From contig DIZI01000008.1 of assembly GCA_002427885.1 (NCBI GenBank), positions 1-64,000 on the forward strand: a stretch of DNA of 64,000 bases, in the 5' to 3' direction. The stretch is from Paludibacter sp. UBA6032 (GTDB taxonomy: Bacteria; Bacteroidota; Bacteroidia; Bacteroidales; Paludibacteraceae). Positions within the stretch are counted from its first letter, which is position 1. Every line of letters begins with the position of its first letter. The notes under the pieces are model-generated. The model saw only the letters and a list, made by a program, of their open reading frames with translations. It had not been told where the DNA came from and did no database searches. The translations under genes were made by a program, and so were the position numbers. Of the stretch, positions 9,381 through 19,149 are shown piece after piece.

Positions 9381-11996
9381 TTATTTCGGTTTAACTTCGA
9401 TCTGTTTGCCAGAATAATAAACTTTCTTATTCATTGCGCTCATAGTTATTCCAAGACCTTCGGATTCAGTTACGAATACAATATTGAAAACTCGTTTCGC
9501 TAAGCTACCCGGGTAATTACCCTGTTTATCACCAATTGTGAGAGATTGCTCCTTTTCATTCCATTTGAACGAAATAGTTGAATATCTTCCCATCTCATAA
9601 TTATAGTTATCACCTTCGTCTTCGTATAAATCGAACTTGGCATCAGCTCCTTTATACACCCGGATTTCAAGTGTATCGGCCGATTTTTCACCAGCATATT
9701 GGATAATCTTGCCCATTGGAATAATGGATCCGGCCTTTACAAACAACGGAATTTTATCAAGAGGAGCATCTGTTTTTATTGTTTGGCCTCCGTTAAAACG
9801 CTTGCCTGTCCAAAAGTTGTACCAGCCGGCTACTTTTGGTAAATACACATTCCATTCGGTAACATTGGGTTCGGTGACAGGTGCTATCAGCAACGATTTT
9901 CCAAACATATACTGATATTGACTTTCTACGGCAACGGTATCTCCGTTAAAGTCCATCACCATCGGACGCATCATAGTCGATCCGTTTTTTGTAATCTGCC
10001 ATGCCTCGGAATAAATATATGTAAGCAACCGATAGCGAAGATTAAGCATTTTACGCATATTGTCCTCTACTTTTTGCCCGTATTTCCAAGGCTCGGTTTC
10101 TGTCATGTATCCATGTATGCGGAAGATTGGGTTGAAAGTACCCCACTGATACCAGCGGGTAAGTAACTCCTGGTATTTTTCGTCGGTATACTGCGAATTT
10201 CCGGGACGGAAGAATCCGCCAATATCGGTTGTCCAATATGGAAAACCGGTAATAGTATAGTTCAATCCTGCAACAATTTGCCGTTTGTAGGCATCCCATG
10301 TTCCACCAATATCGCCCGACCAGTTAATAATCCCATATCTTTGCTGACCAAGATAAGCTGAACGGGTGAGGATGCAAACACGTTTTTCGGATGTCGTTTT
10401 TCTTTGCCCTTCATACACCGCCCGACTTACAAACAATGGATAAGTAAGACGATAAAAGTCGCCCAACCCTAAATATGTTTTTTCTCCTTTCAAAGCATCG
10501 TTCTCGGGTTCGACAGCATCCATCCACCAAGAGTCGACACCCTTATCAAACATATTTACTTTTAAGGTATTCCAATACTCTTTTCGTGTTTCAGGGTTGA
10601 AATAATCCAACCATTTGGTATTGGGTATAAAGCGGTTTTTAGCTACATACTCTTTGCCTATTGTTGAATTCTTATCAGGGTTCGACCAGATTGAAATATT
10701 GAAATGTGCATTTAAATCGTGTAAATCTTTAATGAAACCTGCCGGATTTGGGTAATGGGTTTCGTCGAATTTCGGAACGCCCCAGCCATATTTTCCCCAG
10801 TATTGCCAATCCTGAACAATAACATCCATCGGAAGATTTCTTTTGCGAAATTCCTTCACCGTTTCTACCAGCTGTGTACCTGAAGCATAATGTTCGCGAC
10901 ACTGCCAAAAACCATAAGCCCATTTAGGGAACATGGGAGCATTGCCCGATAAATTACGATAGATGGCAATTACACTATCGGCTGATGGGCCATAAAACAC
11001 AACATAATCAAGCGCTTTGGCAACAGGAGAACGGAATGTTGTATAGTTATTACTCTGTCTCCATGATAATTTAGGTGTATTGTTTGATTTACATAGAACC
11101 TGCACCTGATGTTCACCTGCTTTTAGATTTAGCAATGTGCCAACAGTAGGTGGCAGCCACATATTAGTTTGGTCGATGCAAGGTTTTCCATCAATAACCA
11201 CATATTGGCGGTTGCCCATATCGCCTAAATCGAGAAAAATTGAATATTCTCCATCTTCCGAAACATCAAACTTTCCAAGATAAAGGGACTGGTTTTGTGA
11301 TACTTTTTGAGTGCCCGATGTGGTAGTTACTTCTGCCATTTGGTTATTACCTGTGGCTGATTGTTCCTGCTTTTCAAGTGTAATACAGTTGTCTGTCGGA
11401 TTAAAATCGGTAAGCCCGTACTGATGCCATAATAAACCATAGCCTTTGCTTGAATAAATAAATGGTATGGAAATCTGCGAGTTGACCTGCGTCAACCGAC
11501 GGGTTACATTTCTTAAATTATATTTTCCATCCTGGAATTGTCCCAAGCCGAAAATATACTCATCAACCGGCGATTCAAAACTTTGCTTAACTGCAAAACA
11601 AGGTTCGCCCTGAATGGAATCGGGAGTTAACTTTCGTGAGCCTGCTTTTTCGTTTAGGAAGACTTTACCCGAATTATCAGCATATGATAATTTTCCGGTT
11701 TGCCTATCCAACGAAACAATCATCTTTTTTACTTTTATTTCAAGTTTGGAGGGCGAATCGGAAACTTGAAAATCAGGAGTTGCAACAGCCGAAGTAAAAA
11801 CAAGTTCCGGTAGGTTTCCTTCTGTTTCTTTGTAGAATTTGATTCTTACTGCATTCTCAGTCAAGGGAGAAATACTAAGCGTTCCATCCAATAAAGTAAC
11901 ATTCACCCTGTCGGGCAACTGTTTGAAATCTTTCACAACCTGTCCTTGGCAGAAAAAAGGGAAAAGGATAACTATCAATAAGAGCTTGAATTTCAT
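9381..11996 (-). CDS. GH31 alpha-xylosidase with inserted PA14 domain
   Basis: The 871-residue secreted GH31 enzyme consists of a signal peptide, a galactose-mutarotase-like N-terminal sandwich interrupted by a PA14 insertion (about 220-345), the TIM barrel, and C-terminal sandwiches. The nucleophile is Asp493 in WWMDAVEPE and the acid/base Asp562 in NWSGDIGG. The PA14 insertion is the feature that sets apart alpha-xylosidases such as the one from the B. ovatus xyloglucan locus, where it helps bind longer oligosaccharides. The expected role is removal of non-reducing-end alpha-1,6 xylose from xyloglucan oligosaccharides. It is one of three GH31 genes in the window; 76 bases separate it from the GH3 gene downstream. 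Confidence 0.9.
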   Translation of the reverse strand: MKFKLLLIVILFPFFCQGQVVKDFKQLPDRVNVTLLDGTLSISPLTENAVRIKFYKETEGNLPELVFTSAVATPDFQVSDSPSKLEIKVKKMIVSLDRQTGKLSYADNSGKVFLNEKAGSRKLTPDSIQGEPCFAVKQSFESPVDEYIFGLGQFQDGKYNLRNVTRRLTQVNSQISIPFIYSSKGYGLLWHQYGLTDFNPTDNCITLEKQEQSATGNNQMAEVTTTSGTQKVSQNQSLYLGKFDVSEDGEYSIFLDLGDMGNRQYVVIDGKPCIDQTNMWLPPTVGTLLNLKAGEHQVQVLCKSNNTPKLSWRQSNNYTTFRSPVAKALDYVVFYGPSADSVIAIYRNLSGNAPMFPKWAYGFWQCREHYASGTQLVETVKEFRKRNLPMDVIVQDWQYWGKYGWGVPKFDETHYPNPAGFIKDLHDLNAHFNISIWSNPDKNSTIGKEYVAKNRFIPNTKWLDYFNPETRKEYWNTLKVNMFDKGVDSWWMDAVEPENDALKGEKTYLGLGDFYRLTYPLFVSRAVYEGQRKTTSEKRVCILTRSAYLGQQRYGIINWSGDIGGTWDAYKRQIVAGLNYTITGFPYWTTDIGGFFRPGNSQYTDEKYQELLTRWYQWGTFNPIFRIHGYMTETEPWKYGQKVEDNMRKMLNLRYRLLTYIYSEAWQITKNGSTMMRPMVMDFNGDTVAVESQYQYMFGKSLLIAPVTEPNVTEWNVYLPKVAGWYNFWTGKRFNGGQTIKTDAPLDKIPLFVKAGSIIPMGKIIQYAGEKSADTLEIRVYKGADAKFDLYEDEGDNYNYEMGRYSTISFKWNEKEQSLTIGDKQGNYPGSLAKRVFNIVFVTESEGLGITMSAMNKKVYYSGKQIEVKPK

Positions 11997-12015
11997 TTTG
12001 TAGTTGTTTCGAGAA

Positions 12016-14484
12016 TTATAAAATCAAATTACGTTTATAAACCAACTCTAATTTTTTGCCACTATAAGCTACGGTTTTCTCAATTTTTTTACCAGCTACT
12101 ACTACAACAATATTAAATTTACGAGTTGTAAGCATTCCGGGAAATGAACCTTTTCTACTATTGATTGTCAGCATCTTTTTTGCATCGTTCCAAGTAAAAT
12201 TTATGGTTGAATAAATTCCTTTTTCGTAGTTGTAATTATCGTTCTCATCTTCGTATAATGTGAATTCTCCTTTAGCTCCGGGGTAAACACGAATTTCGAG
12301 GTTATCCCATTTCTTTTCGGTGGCATATTGTACTTGTGGTCCAAAAGGAACTATACTTCCTGCCTTGATGTACAAAGGAATCTCATCGATTGTTGTTGCT
12401 TTTACAATTTCCTGACCTCCATTGATTTTCTCGTTTGTCCAGAAATCGTACCAGACAGTTCCTTCAGGCAAATATACTTTTGTTGATTTAGCCTGAGTGA
12501 AAGTCACAGCAGCAGTTTTATTCTCGCCAATAGCATCTTTTTTATCCCAACCTGTTTGTTCATCCGATTTTACAATGGTTTCCGGAGTATATTGTGCATG
12601 AACAATAGGAGCTACCAATATTGATTTACCAAACATGTACTCATTGTTTATGTCTCTAACATTTTTATCACTAAAGTCCATTACCAAGGCACGCATCATA
12701 GTGGATTGACTATTTGTAATATCCCATGCAGCAGAGTAAATGTATGGTAACAGGGAATAACGCAAATTAATGGTCTTTGCTATTGCATCGTAGATTGTCT
12801 CGCCCTTCTTCCCGAAGTTATATATCTCTCTGGGAACATCCGTGCCGTGCGAACGCATCATTGGAGTAAACGCGCCGAACTGAAGCCAGCGAACATAGAG
12901 TTCCTGAAATGAAGGATTTTCAGCTCCCGATCCATCGTTCCAACCTTTGTTATAAGCACCGGCGAAAAAACCACCAATGTCAGTATTCCAATAAGGAATA
13001 GCGCTCATCGAAAAATTAAGACCTGCAGGTATCTGATTGCGTAAGGATTGCCAGGAAGAATTAACATCGCCCGACCATGTATTCGCTCCGTAACGTTGTT
13101 GACCGGCAAATGCAGAACGAGTAAGGATAAATACACGTTTATCGGAATTTATTGCACGTTGGTGTTCTGCAACTCCTCCTACTGTCAGCAATGGGAAAGC
13201 ATTGCGTACCTTACGGAATGAGCCTAGATACGTTTTAAGATCGAAATCGGAAGGTTTGAAATCCATGTGATCGGGTTCAGAAGAATCCATCCACCAACCG
13301 TCAATTCCCAGTGAAAAAAGCCCTTTATTCAGATACTTCCAGTAAATATCACGTGCTTCAGGGTTATAAGGGTCGTAAGGTTCTACGCCTGATGGATATG
13401 CTCGATTTGGCGGCCAGGTATCCAATCCAGATAGAGGCCATGTACCGAAATTCAAAAGCATACCCTTAGGTTTCATTTCGCGAAATTGTTTTGTCTCTGG
13501 ACCAAAAGACGACCAAATAGAAATAATCAAGTGCGCATTCATATTGTGAATATCATCCACCATTTTCTTAGGATTAGGAAATTCGGGGTTAAGAAATTCC
13601 ATAGCATTCCACAGATAATTATTGCCCCAATATTGCCAATCCTGAATAATTCCATCGAGTGGTACGCCCAGTTCGCGGTATTTATTTACAACGCCCACCA
13701 ATTCGTTTTGGCTTTTGTAGCGTTCTTTACTTTGCCAATAACCAAAAGTCCACAATGGAAACATTGGAGCTTGTCCTGTAAGTTCACGCATACAGGCAAT
13801 TGACCCATCAATATTTCCTCCTAACATAAAGTAATAATCAATACAATCGCCAACATCTGATTTGAATATGGTGCTTTCGGGTTTATCTTCAAATACAGTT
13901 GGGGAATAATTATCCCAAAATAATCCGTAACCTTTTGTAGAAACAAGGAAAGGAACATAGTCATCGGTGTTGCCTTGTACCATATTGATTCTTGTATTAC
14001 GAAGCGACAATTTACCACGTTGTTGTTGACCTAAACCGTAAATAGCCTCGTCTTTGTCTAATGCAAACGACTGATTGATGGTGTAGGTTTTTGATCCTGC
14101 ATCATTAAAATCAGTAAACGTTGCACCTGATTCTTTCTCGCTTAAAAGTGGCACTCCGGCAAGAGTAGAATAAGATATTTTACCCGATTTTACATCAACA
14201 TCAACTTTCAATTTATTGCTTTTCAACGAAACCACATTACCTTGTTGATTGACAGTAAACTTTGTGGCTTGTGGTTTTATTATTACAGTTAAGCTTTCCT
14301 TGGTAAAGTCTTTTCCAACTGGCGATTTTAATATTCGCACCGTGCTAGGTCCGTAGAATTGAATCTCAACATCTATTGAGTTGATGTTGGTTTTGACACC
14401 CAAATCAGTTTTTTGATACGATTGCGCCTGAGTACCTATGGTAAGAACCAACAGTAACAATAGCATTAGATTGTTTTTTTTCAT
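12016..14484 (-). CDS. GH31 alpha-xylosidase/alpha-glucosidase without PA14
   Basis: The 822-residue secreted GH31 enzyme lacks the PA14 insertion of its neighbour. It has a signal peptide ending TQAQ, the N-terminal sandwich, the catalytic barrel with nucleophile Asp400 in WWMDSSEPD and acid/base Asp473 in TWSGDVNSSW, and a C-terminal DUF5110-like sandwich rich in YLPEGTVWYDFWT-type sequence. Having two GH31 subtypes side by side suggests different chain lengths or linkages, for example one alpha-xylosidase for oligosaccharides and one for isoprimeverose. Only 19 bases separate it from the other GH31. Exact specificity is inference from context. Confidence 0.88.
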   Translation of the reverse strand: MKKNNLMLLLLLVLTIGTQAQSYQKTDLGVKTNINSIDVEIQFYGPSTVRILKSPVGKDFTKESLTVIIKPQATKFTVNQQGNVVSLKSNKLKVDVDVKSGKISYSTLAGVPLLSEKESGATFTDFNDAGSKTYTINQSFALDKDEAIYGLGQQQRGKLSLRNTRINMVQGNTDDYVPFLVSTKGYGLFWDNYSPTVFEDKPESTIFKSDVGDCIDYYFMLGGNIDGSIACMRELTGQAPMFPLWTFGYWQSKERYKSQNELVGVVNKYRELGVPLDGIIQDWQYWGNNYLWNAMEFLNPEFPNPKKMVDDIHNMNAHLIISIWSSFGPETKQFREMKPKGMLLNFGTWPLSGLDTWPPNRAYPSGVEPYDPYNPEARDIYWKYLNKGLFSLGIDGWWMDSSEPDHMDFKPSDFDLKTYLGSFRKVRNAFPLLTVGGVAEHQRAINSDKRVFILTRSAFAGQQRYGANTWSGDVNSSWQSLRNQIPAGLNFSMSAIPYWNTDIGGFFAGAYNKGWNDGSGAENPSFQELYVRWLQFGAFTPMMRSHGTDVPREIYNFGKKGETIYDAIAKTINLRYSLLPYIYSAAWDITNSQSTMMRALVMDFSDKNVRDINNEYMFGKSILVAPIVHAQYTPETIVKSDEQTGWDKKDAIGENKTAAVTFTQAKSTKVYLPEGTVWYDFWTNEKINGGQEIVKATTIDEIPLYIKAGSIVPFGPQVQYATEKKWDNLEIRVYPGAKGEFTLYEDENDNYNYEKGIYSTINFTWNDAKKMLTINSRKGSFPGMLTTRKFNIVVVVAGKKIEKTVAYSGKKLELVYKRNLIL

Positions 14485-14492
14485 AAATATAT

Positions 14493-16283
14493 TTATTTCA
14501 GTGGAATTAAACGATATAGTCCGGCACCGTGCTGCGATAATTCGCGACTAAAACTCCCTTTGAAAGTTCCCAAATCTTTGTGACTCCACAAATCACGAAC
14601 CTTGACTTTGCCTTTTATGCCGATAGCTTCTAAATTTACTTTTACATTAGCGGTTTCAGGAAGATCAATTGCACCTTTGCTAACAAGTACACCAAAAACA
14701 ACTGAACCCTCCTTAGTAACAACCCCAGTTGCTGTAAAGGTGTCGTAACCTTTCGGCAATTCATAAATTATAATAGATTCACTATGAGTACCAATTCCCT
14801 CAGCAGGTTTATCATTGATAATAATCGGCCTATCATCACATGTCTTATTTACACGAGTTTCACCCCAACCTGCAGTAGCACTGATCCATTTCAAATCGGT
14901 AAACTTTAGATCTCCTTTTGGTCCATGAAGCATTGGATCCACCCACACTACATGATCCCAGTCAAAACCATTGCCACCATCTTTAACGAATAAGACAAGC
15001 TTCTTTCCATCTTTCACCGATACCTCTACCTTTTGAGAACTACCTTTACCTGCAATTAGAGGGCTTGCATAGTCAGCATTATTGAAGTCAATATTGTCTC
15101 CTTTGCTTTGCGCATTAAAAAGCGCGACATACTTATCTTTGCTGTTGGGCACATCGGCAGTCCAAACAATCAGGTTTTTATCGCGTGACACCTGACGGTT
15201 GTTTGTACTCTGCTGGTTTACCTTCAACATCTCGGGATTGGTGAGCATTTCTTTAGTAAAATCATCGAGTTTAGTCATATCCCCGCCGAAAATAAGTGGT
15301 GAACGACCAATTGCCCACATGCTCATAAGCGTATATTGTTCATTCTTAGTGAAGTTGGTAGGGCGTTTGAAATCGACAATTCCAATCGGAAGCATATCGG
15401 CATCAGGGAAATGTCCGGGTCCACGGTATGGAGTCCAAGCATCCAGACGCTCAAACATAGCTAGCAACAGCCCCCATCTATCCCAGAAGTCATCAGTAAT
15501 GCGCCACATATTAGCATGATTCATCACGTGTTCGCCGGCAACAATAGGTGTTGCACCAGGCGATAAACTTAAAAGTATCGGACGACCAGTTTTGTCAATA
15601 GCATTGCGAAGTGCTTCAATTTCTGCTTTTTGAACATTGTCGTAAGGGCGAGAAATATCGTCGCACTTTATGAAATCAACTCCCCAATCGGCATACATTT
15701 CAACGATTGAATTATAGTAAGCCTGACCTTCGGGTTTAGTAGCATCAACACCATACATATCTGGATTCCATGCGCAACGAGAGTTTGTCAAAGCAATATC
15801 TTTTGCCTTAACAGTCGTTCCCAAAACTGGAGTATTTTTTTCAACAGCTTGCCGAGGGATTCCACGCATAATATGGATTCCAAACTTAAGACCTTTTGAA
15901 TGCACATAATCGGCAAGAGGTTTAAATCCTTTGCCATCGGCTGCCGAAGGAAACTTTTTTAGTCCCGGAGTTAAACGCCCATATTCATCCATTGTGAGTA
16001 TAGCTTTGGGATCGTAAGCATGTCCTTTCGCTTCAGGTTCGTACCATTGAATATCAACAGTAAGATATTTATACCCACTTGGTAAAAGATACTTTGCCAT
16101 TGCATCGGCCTGTTCTTTGATTTGTTGTTCTGTAACAGTCGTACCAAAGCAATCCCAGCTATTCCAACCTAGTGGTGGAGTCGTTGCCCATGCATGATAA
16201 TTCGTTTTTGTCTGCGCAAGAACAGTAGAAACACTAATCAAACAGTACACACTAAATAACAATAGTTTCTTTTTAAGTCTCAT
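14493..16283 (-). CDS. GH27 alpha-galactosidase or beta-L-arabinopyranosidase-like enzyme (copy 1)
   Basis: The 596-residue secreted enzyme has a signal peptide ending VLAQ, a GH27 TIM barrel beginning TPPLGWNSWDCFG, and a C-terminal region (about 420-596) with an NPCBM-like section (IGTHSESIIIYELP). The nucleophile is Asp208 in DFIKCDD and the acid/base Asp265 in WRITDDFW. The usual Tyr before the nucleophile (KYD) is Cys here, so substrate preference may differ from standard alpha-galactosidases; beta-L-arabinopyranosidase activity is known in the family. A very similar protein of the same length is encoded at 47389-49179 in the other arm. It is 8 bases downstream of no gap-filling sequence: the next operon gene (GH31) follows directly. 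Confidence 0.85.
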   Translation of the reverse strand: MRLKKKLLLFSVYCLISVSTVLAQTKTNYHAWATTPPLGWNSWDCFGTTVTEQQIKEQADAMAKYLLPSGYKYLTVDIQWYEPEAKGHAYDPKAILTMDEYGRLTPGLKKFPSAADGKGFKPLADYVHSKGLKFGIHIMRGIPRQAVEKNTPVLGTTVKAKDIALTNSRCAWNPDMYGVDATKPEGQAYYNSIVEMYADWGVDFIKCDDISRPYDNVQKAEIEALRNAIDKTGRPILLSLSPGATPIVAGEHVMNHANMWRITDDFWDRWGLLLAMFERLDAWTPYRGPGHFPDADMLPIGIVDFKRPTNFTKNEQYTLMSMWAIGRSPLIFGGDMTKLDDFTKEMLTNPEMLKVNQQSTNNRQVSRDKNLIVWTADVPNSKDKYVALFNAQSKGDNIDFNNADYASPLIAGKGSSQKVEVSVKDGKKLVLFVKDGGNGFDWDHVVWVDPMLHGPKGDLKFTDLKWISATAGWGETRVNKTCDDRPIIINDKPAEGIGTHSESIIIYELPKGYDTFTATGVVTKEGSVVFGVLVSKGAIDLPETANVKVNLEAIGIKGKVKVRDLWSHKDLGTFKGSFSRELSQHGAGLYRLIPLK

Positions 16284-16297
16284 ATTTTCCTTTTTTA

Positions 16298-17644
16298 TTA
16301 TTTAGTAGAAAATTTCCAGAAGTCAAAATTGAATAACTTGCCTTCTCCTCCTTTGAAAACGAAATACACATCGTGCACTCCTTTTGTTTTAATCAGTTTG
16401 CAGCTTTTAGTTATCCATTTTTGCCAGTCTCCAGTATTTTCAACGCTATAAGTTCCCAACAATGAACCTGAAAGACTATCAATATGAATTTCAATTTTTC
16501 CACCAGTTGAAACTGAAGCTACACTCGCTTCAAACGATTTGGCTCCTTTGCCAAAATTAACGCCCTTCACTTTAATATAATCACCGTTATCAATATCAGT
16601 CACATATACACCCGTAAGGTCACTTTTTTCTGTTTTCACACCGGATTCCCAAGCAATACATTCCGCTTCATTTTTACTATATGGATTTAATGTGCCAATC
16701 TGTGGCGCACCGGTTTCTGTCCACCAAGGCAATTTCTGAATAGTACCGTCTGGATTGTACGTTATTTTTTCAACACATATTGAACGTCTTTCACGATGAA
16801 CTTTTGTCTGCGAAAAATTGATGGCATAATTAAAACCGAACGCATACGAATTACCCTTATAATCAATTACACCAGGATGATTCCCGGATGATCTCTTGTC
16901 ACCATCCATGATATCGTCATTATGTACCCAAGGACCCGTTGGGGTTTCACTCATCACATACCCAATTCCTTCAGGACAGCAGGTAGAGGCATAAGCCAGA
17001 TAATAATGATCTTTTCGCTTCCAAAACCAAGGGCCTTCTTGATAATTATCAGGCTTGGTATCTACTTTGATTACTTCGCCTGAATAAGAAATCATATCCT
17101 TATTAAGTTTAACGTAATACACGTCTGGATTCCCCCAATAAAGATAAGCCTGACCATCATCGTCGATAAAAACAGTCGGGTCAATGTCATTCCATAAATG
17201 GTCGGTTTCAATCAATCTTTTTTCCAATGGGTCTTTGAATGGTCCATAAGGGCTATCGCCAACCAATACCCCAATTCCATTACCATGCATCGGACAATAA
17301 AAATAAAATTTACCGTTTCGCTCGACACACTGTGGTGCCCAAGCACCATTATCAATATTTTTTATCCATTTAAAATCATTCAGCGATGCTATAATACCAT
17401 GATCAGTCCAATTCACCATGTCGGTAGTAGTATAGAGCATCCAGTTCTTCATTTTAAAACTAGTGGCATCGTCTTCGTCATGACTGGTGTAAAGAAATAC
17501 CGTATCATTATATACCATCGGAGCAGGATCGGCTGTAAATTTCGTTTGTATTATCGGATTATCCGCAAAACATTTAATTCCAATTGATGAGGTTATACCA
17601 ATGATAGTTACCACAGCAAGTTTATTGAATTTATGATTTCTCAT
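16298..17644 (-). CDS. GH43 arabinofuranosidase/xylosidase with CBM6 (copy A)
   Basis: The 448-residue secreted protein has an N-terminal signal sequence, a GH43 five-bladed propeller (about 28-320) and a C-terminal CBM6 (about 325-448). The catalytic triad motifs are visible: the base Asp in FTADPAPMV, the pKa-modulating Asp in NDIDPTVFIDDDG, and the acid Glu in QEGPWFW. The CBM6 holds the paired segments VYVTDIDNGDYIKV and FNFDFWKF. Enzymes of this design remove arabinose or xylose side groups from hemicellulose or arabinan. Gene 17735 just upstream is a paralogue of the same architecture, and the 3' end of a third copy survives as a pseudogene at 21265-21462. It was probably formed by tandem duplication. 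Confidence 0.88.
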   Translation of the reverse strand: MRNHKFNKLAVVTIIGITSSIGIKCFADNPIIQTKFTADPAPMVYNDTVFLYTSHDEDDATSFKMKNWMLYTTTDMVNWTDHGIIASLNDFKWIKNIDNGAWAPQCVERNGKFYFYCPMHGNGIGVLVGDSPYGPFKDPLEKRLIETDHLWNDIDPTVFIDDDGQAYLYWGNPDVYYVKLNKDMISYSGEVIKVDTKPDNYQEGPWFWKRKDHYYLAYASTCCPEGIGYVMSETPTGPWVHNDDIMDGDKRSSGNHPGVIDYKGNSYAFGFNYAINFSQTKVHRERRSICVEKITYNPDGTIQKLPWWTETGAPQIGTLNPYSKNEAECIAWESGVKTEKSDLTGVYVTDIDNGDYIKVKGVNFGKGAKSFEASVASVSTGGKIEIHIDSLSGSLLGTYSVENTGDWQKWITKSCKLIKTKGVHDVYFVFKGGEGKLFNFDFWKFSTK

Positions 17645-17734
17645 TTGTATTTATAAATTATAAAAAAATTGTACCACTAAATTTTTATCAGAAAAAAATG
17701 CACAAATTGAGCTGAATCTATTTTTAGTTAATTA

Positions 17735-19120
17735 TTATTGAAATTCCCACCAGTCAAAATTAAACAGGTTACCCTCTCCACCTTTGAACACAAAGTATAA
17801 ATCATGTACACCTTTCACCTTATTCACCTTACTCGATAGAGTTCTCCATGTTAAATCACCAGCCGTATTTTTCACTTCTAAAGTACCTAACAAACTCCCG
17901 CTTTTTCCATCAATATGAATTTCAATTTTTCCACCCTGCAATGCAGAAGCAACACTTGCCTCAAATTTCTTGGCACCTTTTCCAAAATCGACACTGCTCA
18001 CTTTGATGTAGTCGCCATTGCTAATATCAGTAACATATACGCCTGCATTTTCATTTTTTGCAGTTTCAATACCTTCTTCCCATCCAATGGTTTCGGCTTC
18101 AACTCTTACAAATGGATTCAAATTTGCTACACTTTCCTTCACTCCTTCTTTTGTAGGAGTAATTAATGGAATAGAACCATCAGCATTAAATGTAAACGGC
18201 TCAATACAAACGGAGCGTTTAAATCCACCGCCGCCAAGCAATGCTGCGTTGTGATAGAAGAGATAGGATTTTCCTTTAAATTCGATATAGCCCGGATGAT
18301 TCGTAAACGCTCCACCGTCTTTTATAACGTGCATAATGGTATCGCCATAAGTCCAGGGTCCTGTAATACTTTTGGCCGTAGAATAAGCCAAATGCTCAGG
18401 AACACCTCCAGCCGGATACAACAAGTAGTACAAACTATTTCGTTTAAAAAGCCAAGGGCCTTCTTCATAAGCTGCTGTACGATTATCAATTTTTTTAGCG
18501 CGATACCCGAAATTTTCATCTTTTAAGTCTTCCTTAACGATACCAAATTCCTGATTATAAGAAATCATATCCTCATTCAATTTAACGTGCCAAAGATTTG
18601 GATTACCCCAATAAAGATTAGCCTGTCCATCGTCATCAATATAAACCGTTGGGTCAATATAGCCATAGCCAGTCAGCAATGGTTTACCAAGTGCATCTTT
18701 GAAAGGTCCTGTCGGACTGTCGGATACCGCAACACCAATGGCATTTCCACCATTCTTTTGATTCACCGGTAAGTAATAATAGAACTTACCTTTTCGGTAT
18801 ATGCACTGGCCAGCCCAAGCATCACCACGCGACCATTCAAAAACCTTGTACGACAAAATCGCACCGTGGTCGGTCCAATTCACCATGTCGGTTGACGAAT
18901 AACAACGCCAGTCGTTCATTGTGAAAAAGTTTCGTATTGTTTTGTCTTCATCGTGTGAAGTATAAAGATAAACAGTACCGTTGTGTACCATCGGGGCCGG
19001 GTCGGCTGTATAGTTTGTTTGAACAATTGGGTTCTGTGCTACTATTACAAAAGGCAACATGTTTGCTATCAAGATAAAAACTGAAATAGCAAACACTTTT
19101 ATTAATGCTTTATTCTTCAT
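17735..19120 (-). CDS. GH43 arabinofuranosidase/xylosidase with CBM6 (copy B)
   Basis: This is a GH43 propeller plus C-terminal CBM6, as in copy A. Motifs are NYTADPAPMV, YIDPTVYIDDDGQ and EEGPWLF for the catalytic triad, and FNFDWWEF at the very end. The ATG at 19120 gives a clean signal peptide (MKNKALIKVF onward). An in-frame ATG at 19153 overlaps the stop of the upstream NPCBM-GH27 gene as ATGA, which would give an 11-residue longer start and translational coupling; both are possible. A 90-base AT-rich gap separates it from copy A. Side-chain removal from hemicellulose in the periplasm is the likely role; the exact GH43 subfamily is not assigned. Confidence 0.87.
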   Translation of the reverse strand: MKNKALIKVFAISVFILIANMLPFVIVAQNPIVQTNYTADPAPMVHNGTVYLYTSHDEDKTIRNFFTMNDWRCYSSTDMVNWTDHGAILSYKVFEWSRGDAWAGQCIYRKGKFYYYLPVNQKNGGNAIGVAVSDSPTGPFKDALGKPLLTGYGYIDPTVYIDDDGQANLYWGNPNLWHVKLNEDMISYNQEFGIVKEDLKDENFGYRAKKIDNRTAAYEEGPWLFKRNSLYYLLYPAGGVPEHLAYSTAKSITGPWTYGDTIMHVIKDGGAFTNHPGYIEFKGKSYLFYHNAALLGGGGFKRSVCIEPFTFNADGSIPLITPTKEGVKESVANLNPFVRVEAETIGWEEGIETAKNENAGVYVTDISNGDYIKVSSVDFGKGAKKFEASVASALQGGKIEIHIDGKSGSLLGTLEVKNTAGDLTWRTLSSKVNKVKGVHDLYFVFKGGEGNLFNFDWWEFQ

Positions 19121-19149
19121 TTTAATTTTTTTTTCTATCAAATTCAGAT

